A program made the position numbers and the translations under genes. This document shows positions 10,237 to 18,980 of a stretch of DNA of 64,000 nt, piece after piece. Under the pieces are notes generated by a model. That model had not been told where the DNA came from. It did no database searches and saw only the letters and a program-made list of their open reading frames with translations. Origin of the DNA: Microbacterium thalli (lineage in GTDB: Bacteria > Actinomycetota > Actinomycetes > Actinomycetales > Microbacteriaceae); the NCBI RefSeq assembly GCF_028737325.1, contig NZ_JAQZCH010000002.1:1178001-1242000 (forward strand), read 5' to 3'. Position 1 is the stretch's first letter, and the number at the start of each line of letters is the position of its first letter.

Positions 10237-11235
10237 GTGCCGCGCTTCGACCTGCCGCTCGCCGAACTCGAGGCCTATCGCCCGACGGTGAGCGAACCCC
10301 GTGACTTCGACGATTTTTGGGCTGCCACGCTCGCCGGCTCGCGGCAGGCGGCCGGCGAGGTGACCGTGTCGGCGGCATCCGAGCTGTTCTCGACGGTGCA
10401 CGTCCACGACGTCACCTTCCCCGGGTTCGGAGGCGAGCCGGTCAAGGCCTGGCTCATCCTGCCGGCCCACCGTGAGGGGCCGCTGCCCGCGGTCGTGGAG
10501 TTCATCGGCTACGGCGGCGGGCGCGGACTGCCCGCCGAGCGCCTCTCGTGGGCGGCCGCCGGGTACGCCTCGTTCGTCATGGACACGCGCGGCCAGGGCA
10601 GCGTGTGGGGCAGCGGCGGCGAGACCCCCGATCCGCACGGCTCGGGTCCGGCGGTGCCGGGGTTCCTCACCCGGGGCATCGACTCCCCCGAGACCTACTA
10701 CTACCGGCGGGTGTTCACGGATGCCGTCCGCGCGATCGATGCCGTCCGCGGACTGCCCGAGATCGACGCCCACCGCGTCGCGGTGTGCGGCGGCAGCCAG
10801 GGCGGCGGCATCGCGTTGGCGGCGGCGGCCTTGAGCGACGACCTCGTCGCGGTCATGCCGGACGTCCCCTTCCTCTGTCACTTCGAGCGCGCGATCGGTC
10901 TCACCGGCAGCGACCCGTACCAGGAGGTCGTGCGCTACCTCGCGGTGCATCGCGGCGCCGAGGACCAGGTCTTCGAGACGCTGTCGTACTTCGACGGCGT
11001 CTCGTTCGCGCGCCGCGCGACCGCGCCGGCGCTCTTCTCGGTCGGACTGCTCGACCCGGTGTGCCCGCCCTCGACCGTGTACGCGGCATTCAACGCGTAC
11101 ACGGGGCCCGACAAGGCGATCACGGTCTACCCCTTCAACGAGCACGAGGGCGGGCTCGGACATCAATGGCAGGTGCAGGCCGCCTTCCTGGCACGCCTGC
11201 TCGAGCGCGACGCCGCCGCAGAGGTGTCCGCATGA
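10237..11235 (+). CDS. axe: Acetyl-xylan / cephalosporin-C deacetylase-type esterase (CE7)
   Basis: A 332-residue alpha/beta hydrolase of carbohydrate esterase family 7. It has the nucleophile motif GGSQGG, the RGQG motif ([11 protein letters not shown]) that precedes it in CE7, the acid Asp in [10 protein letters not shown] and the His in NEHEGG. It starts [16 protein letters not shown], typical of the family, and lacks a signal peptide, so it probably removes acetyl groups from imported xylo-oligosaccharides in the cytoplasm. The GTG start at 10237 has no SD and fits a leaderless message. It overlaps the following kinase gene by 4 bp. Confidence 0.9.
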   Translation: MPRFDLPLAELEAYRPTVSEPRDFDDFWAATLAGSRQAAGEVTVSAASELFSTVHVHDVTFPGFGGEPVKAWLILPAHREGPLPAVVEFIGYGGGRGLPAERLSWAAAGYASFVMDTRGQGSVWGSGGETPDPHGSGPAVPGFLTRGIDSPETYYYRRVFTDAVRAIDAVRGLPEIDAHRVAVCGGSQGGGIALAAAALSDDLVAVMPDVPFLCHFERAIGLTGSDPYQEVVRYLAVHRGAEDQVFETLSYFDGVSFARRATAPALFSVGLLDPVCPPSTVYAAFNAYTGPDKAITVYPFNEHEGGLGHQWQVQAAFLARLLERDAAAEVSA

Positions 11236-12161
11236 GCACCCCGGCGGTCCTCGCGATCGATGCCGGCCAGAGCGGCATCAAGGTGCGCCTGCCGCACGGC
11301 GTCCGCGGCGACGACCTCGTCTTCGACGGCATCCGCACCGGGGAGCCGCTGCTCCCCCAGCTCGCGGCCGTCGTCGCGGCCACGCGCGAGCGCACCGGCA
11401 CCCCGGTCGACACGGTCGCGGCGGGCATCTCGGGGCTGACCGACGCGAACGCGGATGCCGCGGCGATGCTCGACCTCGTCCGCGACCTCGGCGTCCGCGA
11501 CGTGCTGCTCGCGCACGACGCGACGACCTCGTTCCTCGGCGCGCTGGGCGATCGCGCCGGAGCGGTCGTGGCGGCCGGCACCGGCTCCGTCATCCTGGCC
11601 GTCGGCGCCGAGACGACCGCGCGCGTCGACGGCTGGGGCTGGATCATGGGCGACGCCGGCAGCGGCTACTGGATCGGGCGCGAGGCGCTCGACGCGATCA
11701 TGCGGGCGTACGACGGCCGTGGGCCGAGCACGATGCTCACGGCCGCGGCATCCGATCGGTGGCCTGATCTGTCGCAGGCGTATATGAGCCTGCAGGCCGA
11801 CCCCGATCGCGTGCGCATCGTGGCGAGCTTCGCCGCCGTCGTGGCGCGCGCCGCGGCTGCCGACGACGCCGTCGCCCGCGGCATCACGGCGCGGGCGGCG
11901 CACGAACTCGCCGGAAGCGTGCGCGCATCGATTGCGCAGGTGCGCACGGATGAGGCGACCTTCCCCGTCTGCGCCCTCGGCGGCGTCTTCGGGTCGCCCC
12001 TGCTGCACGCCGACTTCGTCGCCGACCTGCACGGCAGCGACGACTCCGTCCGCCTCGTCGACCCGGTCGGCGTCGGCATCGACGGCGTTGTCGCCCTCGC
12101 GGATCTCACCGACACCCACCCGCTCGGCGCCCTCGTGCACCGGGCCGGGCTCGCCCGCTGA
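11232..12161 (+). CDS. BadF/BadG-type sugar kinase (N-acetylglucosamine kinase-like)
   Basis: A 309-residue ASKHA-fold ATPase: the phosphate-1 loop is LAIDAGQSGIKVRLP, the phosphate-2 and adenosine regions include VVAAGTGSVILAVG and GWGWIMGDAGSGYWIG, as in eukaryotic-type GlcNAc kinases and related BadF proteins. It is translated with the esterase (ATGA overlap) and precedes a LacI repressor and sugar importer, so it likely phosphorylates a sugar released inside the cell. The actual sugar is not evident; GlcNAc is only a family label here. Confidence 0.85.
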   Translation: MSTPAVLAIDAGQSGIKVRLPHGVRGDDLVFDGIRTGEPLLPQLAAVVAATRERTGTPVDTVAAGISGLTDANADAAAMLDLVRDLGVRDVLLAHDATTSFLGALGDRAGAVVAAGTGSVILAVGAETTARVDGWGWIMGDAGSGYWIGREALDAIMRAYDGRGPSTMLTAAASDRWPDLSQAYMSLQADPDRVRIVASFAAVVARAAAADDAVARGITARAAHELAGSVRASIAQVRTDEATFPVCALGGVFGSPLLHADFVADLHGSDDSVRLVDPVGVGIDGVVALADLTDTHPLGALVHRAGLAR

Positions 12162-12261
12162 CGACGCCGAGATCGCACCGCGTTTCCGGTATGCGCCGCC
12201 GTTTGTTGAAGGCGACGACAAAAAGCTTGCGGTAACCGAAAGCGCGGACGTACACTCGCTG

Positions 12262-12275
12262 TCGAAACGCTTCGA
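12262..12275. promoter_or_regulatory. LacI-type operator upstream of the LacI gene
   Basis: TCGAAACGCTTCGA, a near-perfect 14-bp palindrome with the central CG of LacI/GalR operators. It differs by one base from the site at 13369-13382. It lies 45 bp before the repressor start, suggesting autoregulation. Confidence 0.7.
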
Positions 12276-12319
12276 GAATGGGCTCGGCGTTCTGATCCGC
12301 GATCGACGAAGAGGTGGAC

Positions 12320-13333
12320 ATGGCTCGTATCGACGAGGTGGCAGCCGCTGCCCGCGTGTCGATCTCGACCGTGTCCTATGCGCTCAGCGGCAAGCGGTCG
12401 ATCTCGGCCGAGACGCGGCGCCGGGTCGAAGAGGCCGCGCGCGAACTCGGCTACGAGCCCCACGCCGGCGCCCGGGCGCTGGCCGGACGCCGGACGCAGA
12501 TCTTCGCGCTCACCGAGCCGTTGCGTGCCGACACCCACGCGCCGACGCACATGGCCTTCGTGCTCGCCGCGTCGGTGGCGGCGCGTCGCCGCGACTACGA
12601 CATCCTGCTCCTGACCGACGAGGAGGCCTCGACGGGAATGCGCCGCGTCGCCGCGAGCGATCTGGTCGACGCCATCCTCGTGCTCGACGTCGCCCCCGAC
12701 GACGCGCGGGTCGCGATCGCACGGTCGATCCGCATCCCCACGGTGTTCATCGGCATCCCCGACGACCACGCCGGCCTCGACTGCGTCGACCTCGACTTCG
12801 AAGCCGCGGCCGAGCTCGCCGTCGACCGCCTCGCGGATGCGGACCACCGCCACGTCGCGATGATCGGGCAGAGCCAGATCGCCTACCGCGCGTCGAACTT
12901 CCCGCCGCGCGTCCGGGCGGCAGCCGCCGCCCGCGCCGCAGCCCGCGGCATCCGTCTCGCATTCACGGCAGCGGGTGCGACGGCCACCGAACCGGCCGTC
13001 GTCCGCGCCGCGACCGCGCGTGCGCTCGACGAGGGCACGACCGCATTCGTGCTGCACGCCGCAGAAGACGCCCACGAGGTCGTCCTCGAGACCATCGCCG
13101 AGCGCGGGCTCGTCATCGGCCGCGACGTCTCGCTCGTCTCCGTGGCGTCGGTCTTCGACGCCACTCGACTGTCGACTCCGCTCGACACGATCCCCCTGGT
13201 GCCGGCGGTGTCCTGCGACGCCGCCGTCGACCTCGCCATCGCGCGACTGCACGACGCGAGTCGCGCTCCCGTCCTCCACCTGATCCCACCGGAGTACCGC
13301 TCGGCGGGATCCGTCGCTCCCGCACCCGCCTGA
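12320..13333 (+). CDS. LacI-family transcriptional repressor
   Basis: A 337-residue regulator. The N-terminal helix-turn-helix reads MARIDEVAAAARVSISTVSYALSGKRSIS, with the hinge AGARALAGRRT, followed by a periplasmic-binding-protein-like sensor domain. The ATG at 12320 has GAGG five bases upstream; a GTG six bases earlier would leave no spacing. Operators lie upstream of its own gene and of the binding-protein gene that follows, so it probably senses the imported oligosaccharide or its breakdown product and represses both units. Confidence 0.92.
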   Translation: MARIDEVAAAARVSISTVSYALSGKRSISAETRRRVEEAARELGYEPHAGARALAGRRTQIFALTEPLRADTHAPTHMAFVLAASVAARRRDYDILLLTDEEASTGMRRVAASDLVDAILVLDVAPDDARVAIARSIRIPTVFIGIPDDHAGLDCVDLDFEAAAELAVDRLADADHRHVAMIGQSQIAYRASNFPPRVRAAAAARAAARGIRLAFTAAGATATEPAVVRAATARALDEGTTAFVLHAAEDAHEVVLETIAERGLVIGRDVSLVSVASVFDATRLSTPLDTIPLVPAVSCDAAVDLAIARLHDASRAPVLHLIPPEYRSAGSVAPAPA

Positions 13334-13362
13334 CGGCCCGCACGGCGGCTGCTCTTTCACGC

Positions 13363-13388
13363 CCATCGTCGAAGCGCTTCGACCATGG
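13363..13388. promoter_or_regulatory. LacI-type operator upstream of the ABC importer/xylosidase operon
   Basis: Core TCGAAGCGCTTCGA is a perfect 14-bp palindrome (13369-13382) and extends as GTC...GAC; the flanks CCAT and ATGG continue the symmetry, broken only by one C:C pair. It lies about 80 bp before the binding-protein start. Confidence 0.8.
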
Positions 13389-13463
13389 CGTGGATCCGTT
13401 GACCCCCTGCACCACCCATCCGAAGTACCGACCGTCCTGGTCACCGAGAAAGGAGTGCCAACG

Positions 13464-14771
13464 ATGGCACGCACGACACGACGCGCCGCGACCCTCTCCG
13501 CGGTCGCCGCCCTCTCCACCGCCGGCCTCGCGCTGGCGGGCTGCAGCGGCGGCGGCGGCGACGCCGGAGGCGACGGCGACACCCTGCGCCTCTGGCACTA
13601 CGAGAGCGCCGACAGCGCGATGGGCAAAGCCTGGGACGAGGCGATCCGCATCTTCGAAGAGGAGACCGGCGCCACCGTCGAGTTCGAGGAGAAGTCCTTC
13701 GAGCAGATCCAGAAGACCGCCAGCCAGGTGCTCGACACCGACGCGGCGCCCGACCTCATGGAGTTCAACAAGGGCAACGCGACAGCGGGGTTCCTCGCCA
13801 GCACGGGGCTGATCTCCGACATCTCCGACGCGGTCGACGAGTACGGCTGGGCCGACAAGCTCGCGCCCTCGCTGCAGACGACCGCGAAGTACACCGAGGA
13901 CGGCGTGATGGGCGGCGACGCCTGGTACGGCATCCCGAACTACGGCGAGTTCGTGGGCGTGTACTACAACCTCGACATGTTCGCCGAGGCGGGGCTCGAG
14001 GTCCCCACCACCTACGACGAGTTCGTCAGCGTGCTCGACGCATTCGTCGCGCGCGGCGTGACGCCCCTCGCCGAAGCCGGGGCCGAATACCCGCTCGGAC
14101 AGCTCTGGTACCAACTGGCGCTGTCGCAGGCAGACCGGTCGTTCGTCGACGACTACCAGCTCTACGAGAACCCTGTCGATTGGTCGGGCCCCGAGGTCAC
14201 CTACGCGACCGAGACCCTCGCGGAGTACGTCGACAAGGGCTACATCGCGAAGGACGTCTCCTCCGTCGTCGCCGAAGACGCGGGCGTTTCGTTCATCAAC
14301 GGCACGTCTCCCATCTTCGTGTCGGGCTCGTGGTGGTACGGCCGCTTCGTCAGCGAGGCGAGCGCATTCGACTGGTCGCTGGAGTCGTTCCCCGAGTCGC
14401 AGCTCTCGCTCGGGTCGTCGGGCAACCTGTGGGTCGTCCCGGCCAACGCTGCTAACGCCGAGCTCGCCTACGAGTTCATCGACATCACGATGCGCCCCGA
14501 GATCCAGGCGATCATCGGCAACAACGGCGGTGTCCCGGTGGCGGCGGACGCGGCCGACATCACCGACGAGAAGAGTGCGGCACTGATCGAGACCTTCAAC
14601 GGCATCCTCGACGACGACGGCCTCTCGTTCTACCCCGACTGGCCCGCGCCCGGCTTCTACGACGTCCTCGTTCAGGAGCTCCAGGGGCTCGTGACCGGCG
14701 CCCAGGATGCCGCGACCACCGCGACCAACCTCGGCGAACAGTACGACGAAGGCACGGCGGACTACCGCTGA
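13464..14771 (+). CDS. Oligosaccharide ABC transporter substrate-binding lipoprotein
   Basis: A 435-residue family 1 binding protein with a twin-arginine-like basic N-terminus (ARTTRRAATLS) and lipobox LAGC at about residue 27. The mature start TLRLWHYESADSAMGKAWDEAI is typical of CUT1 binding proteins. The ATG at 13464 is used because AAAGGAG lies 8 bases before it. It is the first gene of an operon with two permeases and an alpha-xylosidase, so the ligand is probably a xylose-containing oligosaccharide such as isoprimeverose or a xyloglucan fragment. Confidence 0.9.
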   Translation: MARTTRRAATLSAVAALSTAGLALAGCSGGGGDAGGDGDTLRLWHYESADSAMGKAWDEAIRIFEEETGATVEFEEKSFEQIQKTASQVLDTDAAPDLMEFNKGNATAGFLASTGLISDISDAVDEYGWADKLAPSLQTTAKYTEDGVMGGDAWYGIPNYGEFVGVYYNLDMFAEAGLEVPTTYDEFVSVLDAFVARGVTPLAEAGAEYPLGQLWYQLALSQADRSFVDDYQLYENPVDWSGPEVTYATETLAEYVDKGYIAKDVSSVVAEDAGVSFINGTSPIFVSGSWWYGRFVSEASAFDWSLESFPESQLSLGSSGNLWVVPANAANAELAYEFIDITMRPEIQAIIGNNGGVPVAADAADITDEKSAALIETFNGILDDDGLSFYPDWPAPGFYDVLVQELQGLVTGAQDAATTATNLGEQYDEGTADYR

Positions 14772-14778
14772 TCCGATC

Positions 14779-14809
14779 GGGAGGGACGGATGCCGCATCC
14801 GTCCCTCCC
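14779..14809 (+). terminator. Intercistronic hairpin after binding-protein gene
   Basis: Perfect 14-base arms GGGAGGGACGGATG / CATCCGTCCCTCCC with a 3-base loop, eight bases after the binding-protein stop and before the permease genes. The first sugar operon has the equivalent hairpin at 2581-2612. Likely mRNA stabiliser or partial terminator. Confidence 0.7.
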
Positions 14810-14827
14810 CCGACCCCGGAGTCACTC

Positions 14828-15793
14828 ATGACCGTCACCGAAACGCGCGCTCTGCGCACGGCGCTCCCGCCCGAGGAGCCGTCCATCCCCCAGCGCGGCT
14901 CGGGCCGCGGCGGCTACTGGCCGTACCTGCTGCCCGGTTTCGCCCTGCTCATCGTCATCATCATCGTCCCGCTCGTCTGGAACCTGGTGCTCACCTTCAC
15001 CGACTGGCGCGGCGTCGGCACCCCCGAGTTCATCGGTCTCGAGAACTGGGCGGCCATCCTCGTCGACGAGGACTTCTGGACCTCGTTCGCCAACTCCGTG
15101 TGGATGGTGCTGGCGATGGTCGTGGTGCCCACCGTCGTCGGCCTCTTCGTCGCCGCCGCGCTGTTCGACGTCATCGGACGCAAGTTCGGCGGCAAGGTCG
15201 CGAGCTTCCTCCGCGCCACCTACTACCTGCCGCAGATCCTTCCGGCAGCCGTCGCCGGCATCGTCATCGGCTGGATCGTCCGACCCGGCGGCGACGGGGC
15301 CCTGAACCAGATCCTCGGGGCCGTCGGCATCGGGCCGATCGACTGGCTCGGGCAGATGCCCTCCGCGCTGATCGTGCTCATGGTCGTGCTCGTCTGGGTG
15401 CAGATCGGCTACCCCGTCGTGGTGTTCATGGCCGCACTGCAACGCGTCGACCCCGAGCTCTATGAGGCCGCCGAGCTCGACGGCGCGAACTGGGGCCAGC
15501 GCTTCGTCGCGATCACGATGAGCATCATCCGGCCCGAGATCTTCGTGGTCACCCTCACGTGCACGATCGCGGCGTTGAAGGTGTTCGGCCCGGTCTACGT
15601 CATCACCCGCGGCGGACCGGCCGGCTCGACGCTCGTGCCGGCGTACTACGCCTACCAGGAGTTCTTCACCAAGCGAGACGTCGGCTACGGCGCGACGATC
15701 GCCACCGTGCTCACGATCCTCGTCGTGATCGTGTCGATCATCTTCGTGCGCGTGCAGAACTCGCTCGAGCGCAAAGAAAGGGCGGGCCTGTGA
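14828..15793 (+). CDS. Sugar ABC transporter permease, MalF type
   Basis: A 321-residue CUT1 permease with six membrane segments (first at GGYWPYLLPGFALLIVIIIVPLVWN) and EAA loop ELYEAAELDGANWGQRFVAITMS. It forms the membrane channel with the next gene product. The stop overlaps the next start (TGATG arrangement), giving coupled translation. As with the first system no ATPase gene is present nearby. Confidence 0.92.
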   Translation: MTVTETRALRTALPPEEPSIPQRGSGRGGYWPYLLPGFALLIVIIIVPLVWNLVLTFTDWRGVGTPEFIGLENWAAILVDEDFWTSFANSVWMVLAMVVVPTVVGLFVAAALFDVIGRKFGGKVASFLRATYYLPQILPAAVAGIVIGWIVRPGGDGALNQILGAVGIGPIDWLGQMPSALIVLMVVLVWVQIGYPVVVFMAALQRVDPELYEAAELDGANWGQRFVAITMSIIRPEIFVVTLTCTIAALKVFGPVYVITRGGPAGSTLVPAYYAYQEFFTKRDVGYGATIATVLTILVVIVSIIFVRVQNSLERKERAGL

Positions 15794-16692
15794 TGGCGAC
15801 CTCCACTCTGCTTCCCCCGGCCGCGACACGCACCGCACCGCGGCGGACGCGCCCCCGTGGCGGGATGACGAAGCCCCGCGGACGCGACTGGATCGTCGTC
15901 GCCCTCGTGGGGCTCGGCGCCCTCGCGGTGCTCGCGCCGTTCTACCTCGTCGTCGTGAACTCCTTCAAGTCCCCCACCGACTACGCCACCTCGGGCGCGC
16001 TCGCGCTGCCGCAAGCGCTCGACTTCACCGGGCTCGGCCGGTTCTGGGAGCGGGTGAACTTCCCCGAGAAGGTCTGGAACTCGATCTTCATCTCGGGTGT
16101 GGTCGCCGTCCTGGCTGTGCTCATCTCGATGCTGAACGCCTTCGCGATCGGCATCGGCCGCGTGAAGTACCGCACCTCGATCGTGCTGCTGTTCCTGCTC
16201 GCGAACCTGCTGCCGCAGGAGGCGCTGCTGTACCCGCTCTACTACATGTTCAAGGAGGTCGGCCTCTACGACAACGTGTGGTCGGTCATCATCATCTTCG
16301 TCGTGGTGCAGGCGGCGTTCGGCACGTACCTGCTGAGCGCGGTGTACGGCACCTTTCCGAAAGAGGTGCTCGAAGCGGCATCCCTCGACGGCGCGAGCCG
16401 GTGGCAGATCCTGTGGCGGGTGATCTTCCCGATCAGCCGCCCTACCCTGTCGGTGCTGCTGATCTTCTTCTTCATCTGGACGTGGAACGAGTTCCTCATC
16501 CCGCTGACCTTCCTCGCCTCGAACGCGAACCAGACGGTTCCCGTGGCGATCAGCGTGCTGCAGGGCGACCGCTTGATGGATGTGACGACAACCAGCGCGT
16601 CGGCGCTGCTCGGCATCATCCCGACGCTCATCTTCTTCCTCGTCTTCCAACGCACCCTCACCCGGGGCATCACCGCAGGAGCAGTCAAGTAA
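15793..16692 (+). CDS. Sugar ABC transporter permease, MalG type
   Basis: A 299-residue permease with an Arg-rich N-terminal tail, six membrane segments and EAA loop EVLEAASLDGASRWQILWRVIFP. The ATG at 15793 shares its A with the preceding TGA stop. The stop TAA shares its last A with the ATG of the xylosidase gene, so import and intracellular cleavage are translationally linked. Confidence 0.92.
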   Translation: MATSTLLPPAATRTAPRRTRPRGGMTKPRGRDWIVVALVGLGALAVLAPFYLVVVNSFKSPTDYATSGALALPQALDFTGLGRFWERVNFPEKVWNSIFISGVVAVLAVLISMLNAFAIGIGRVKYRTSIVLLFLLANLLPQEALLYPLYYMFKEVGLYDNVWSVIIIFVVVQAAFGTYLLSAVYGTFPKEVLEAASLDGASRWQILWRVIFPISRPTLSVLLIFFFIWTWNEFLIPLTFLASNANQTVPVAISVLQGDRLMDVTTTSASALLGIIPTLIFFLVFQRTLTRGITAGAVK

Positions 16693-18929
16693 TGAAGTTC
16701 ACCGATGGTTTCTGGCAGCTGCGTCCGGGCGTCAGCCCGCTCTACGCGCAAGAGGCCTACGACATCGACCCCGGCTCGCATCCGACCGACGGTGAGGCCG
16801 TCGTCGTCTCGGCGACGACGGCGATCATCGGCCAGCGCGGCGACACCCTCAACCGGCCCGTGCTCACCGTGACGCTGTCCTCTCCCCTCGAGGGGGTGGT
16901 CCGGGTGCGCATCGAGCGTCACGTCGGCGGGCGTCGGCACGACGGCTTCGCGCTGCCGGGAGCCGTCTCCGGCGGCGCCGGTGCGGCGTCCGTCACCCGC
17001 GATGACGGCATGCTGCAGAGCGGACCGCTCAGGGCCCGCATCCGCCGAGGCGCACCGTGGAGCCTCGACTTCGACGTCGACGGGCGACGCATCACCGGCA
17101 GCGGCTTCCGCGCGCCGGCGTGGTTCGGCATCGCAGACGACGCACAGGTCGACCCCGGGATGCCGGGCGAGACCGTCAGCGGCATGAACCTGCCCCGCGC
17201 GGCGAGCTACGTGCGCGAACAGCTCGACTTGGGTGTCGGCGAACTCGTCTACGGGCTCGGCGAGCGGTTCGGACCGCTCGTGAAGAATGGACAGACCGTC
17301 GACATCTGGAACGCCGACGGCGGCACCTCGAGCGAGCAGGCCTACAAGAACATCCCGTTCTATCTGACGAGCAGCGGTTACGGCGTGCTCGTGAACGACC
17401 CCGGGCACGTCTCGTTCGAGGTCGGCTCGGAAGCGGTCGAGCGCGTGCAGTTCGCCGTGTCGGGCGAGGCGCTCGAGTACTTCGTGTTCGCGGGCCCGAC
17501 GCCGAAGGACGTTCTGGCCCGGTACACCGAGCTCACCGGGCGCGCCGCGATCGTGCCGGCCTGGTCGTACGGCCTGTGGCTGTCGACGTCGTTCACGACC
17601 GACTACGACGAGGCGACGGTGACCTCGTTCATCGACGAGATGGCGCGGCGCGAGCTGCCCGTCTCGGTCTTCCACTTCGACTGCTTCTGGATGCGCGAGT
17701 TCAATTGGTGCGATTTCGAGTGGGACCCGCGGGTCTTCCCCGACCCCGACGGCATGCTCGAGCGTCTGCACGCCAAGGATCTGCGGGTCAGCGTCTGGAT
17801 CAACCCCTACATCGCCCAGCGGTCGCCGCTGTTCGCCGAGGCGGCCGAGGCCGGATACCTTGTGCGGCGCCCCGACGGCACGGTGTGGCAGTGGGACAAA
17901 TGGCAGGCGGGAATGGGGCTGGTGGACTTCACGAACCCGGATGCCACCGGCTGGTACCAGGGCAAACTGCGTGCCCTCGTCGATCAGGGCGTCGACTGCT
18001 TCAAGACCGACTTCGGCGAGCGCATCCCCGTCGACGTGGCCTGGGCCGACGGCTCGGACCCCGAGCGGATGCACAACCTCTACACGCAGCTCTACAACCG
18101 GGCGGTGCACGACGTGCTCGTGGCTGCGCGCGGCGCGGGCGAGGCGGTGCTGTTCGCCCGATCGGCGACGGCGGGGGGCCAGCAGATGCCCGTCCACTGG
18201 GGCGGCGACAACACCTCGACGTTCCCGTCGATGGCCGAGACCTTGCGCGGTGGCCTGTCACTCGCCTTCAGCGGGTTCGCCCACTGGAGCCATGACATCG
18301 GCGGGTTCGAGGGCACGCCCGACCCGCTCGTCTACAAGCGCTGGACCGCGTTCGGCCTGCTGAGCACCCACAGCCGTCTGCACGGGTCGAGCTCGTATCG
18401 CGTCCCGTGGAACTTCGACGACGAGGCGGTGGCGGTCACCCGCCGATTCACGCAGGTGAAGCTGCAGCTGATGCCCTACCTGTACCAGGCCGGGCGCGAC
18501 GCCGCGGCCACCGGCATCCCGGTCTTCCGGCCGGTGCAGCTCGAGTTCCCCCACGACCGCGCGACCGCCTACCTCGATCGCCAATTCATGCTGGGGTCCG
18601 AACTGATGGTCGCCCCGGTGATGTCCGCCGATGGCGAGGTCGAGTTCTACCTGCCCACCGGAATATGGACGAGCCTGCTGACGGGTGAGACGGTCGAGGG
18701 CGGCAGCTGGCGGCGCGAGACCCACGACGTCTTCTCGCTGCCGCTGTACGCCCGACCCGGCGCGGTCATCCCGTGGGGCGCCCGCGCCGACCGCCCGGAC
18801 TACGACTATCTCGACGGCCTGACGCTGCGGGTGTTCGCCGGCGGCTCCGGCACGCGCGACGTCACCGTCACGACCCCGGAGGGCCGCACCGAGACCTTCA
18901 CGGTCGACCTCGCCGACGTCACCGGCTGA
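16692..18929 (+). CDS. yicI: Alpha-xylosidase, glycoside hydrolase family 31 (YicI type)
   Basis: A 745-residue cytoplasmic GH31 enzyme (no signal peptide) that releases alpha-linked xylose from the non-reducing end of oligosaccharides such as isoprimeverose. The catalytic nucleophile lies in KTDFGERIP, identical to the motif in E. coli YicI; the acid/base Asp is in HWGGD; SHDIGGF, HSRLHGS and YRVPW are also conserved. Length is close to YicI (772). It is the last gene of the importer operon and overlaps the permease stop by one base, which is the best clue to the transported substrate. Confidence 0.95.
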   Translation: MKFTDGFWQLRPGVSPLYAQEAYDIDPGSHPTDGEAVVVSATTAIIGQRGDTLNRPVLTVTLSSPLEGVVRVRIERHVGGRRHDGFALPGAVSGGAGAASVTRDDGMLQSGPLRARIRRGAPWSLDFDVDGRRITGSGFRAPAWFGIADDAQVDPGMPGETVSGMNLPRAASYVREQLDLGVGELVYGLGERFGPLVKNGQTVDIWNADGGTSSEQAYKNIPFYLTSSGYGVLVNDPGHVSFEVGSEAVERVQFAVSGEALEYFVFAGPTPKDVLARYTELTGRAAIVPAWSYGLWLSTSFTTDYDEATVTSFIDEMARRELPVSVFHFDCFWMREFNWCDFEWDPRVFPDPDGMLERLHAKDLRVSVWINPYIAQRSPLFAEAAEAGYLVRRPDGTVWQWDKWQAGMGLVDFTNPDATGWYQGKLRALVDQGVDCFKTDFGERIPVDVAWADGSDPERMHNLYTQLYNRAVHDVLVAARGAGEAVLFARSATAGGQQMPVHWGGDNTSTFPSMAETLRGGLSLAFSGFAHWSHDIGGFEGTPDPLVYKRWTAFGLLSTHSRLHGSSSYRVPWNFDDEAVAVTRRFTQVKLQLMPYLYQAGRDAAATGIPVFRPVQLEFPHDRATAYLDRQFMLGSELMVAPVMSADGEVEFYLPTGIWTSLLTGETVEGGSWRRETHDVFSLPLYARPGAVIPWGARADRPDYDYLDGLTLRVFAGGSGTRDVTVTTPEGRTETFTVDLADVTG

Positions 18930-18934
18930 GGGCA

Positions 18935-18971
18935 GCCGCCGAGAGCGCACCGTCGGTGCGTTCTCGGCGGC
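18935..18971. terminator. Bidirectional terminator hairpin
   Basis: Arms GCCGCCGAGAGCGCACC (18935-18951) and GGTGCGTTCTCGGCGGC (18955-18971) pair with a single G:T/T mismatch position and a 3-base loop. It lies between the convergent xylosidase and ABC-exporter genes. Confidence 0.8.
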
Positions 18972-18980
18972 TAGCCCGCC

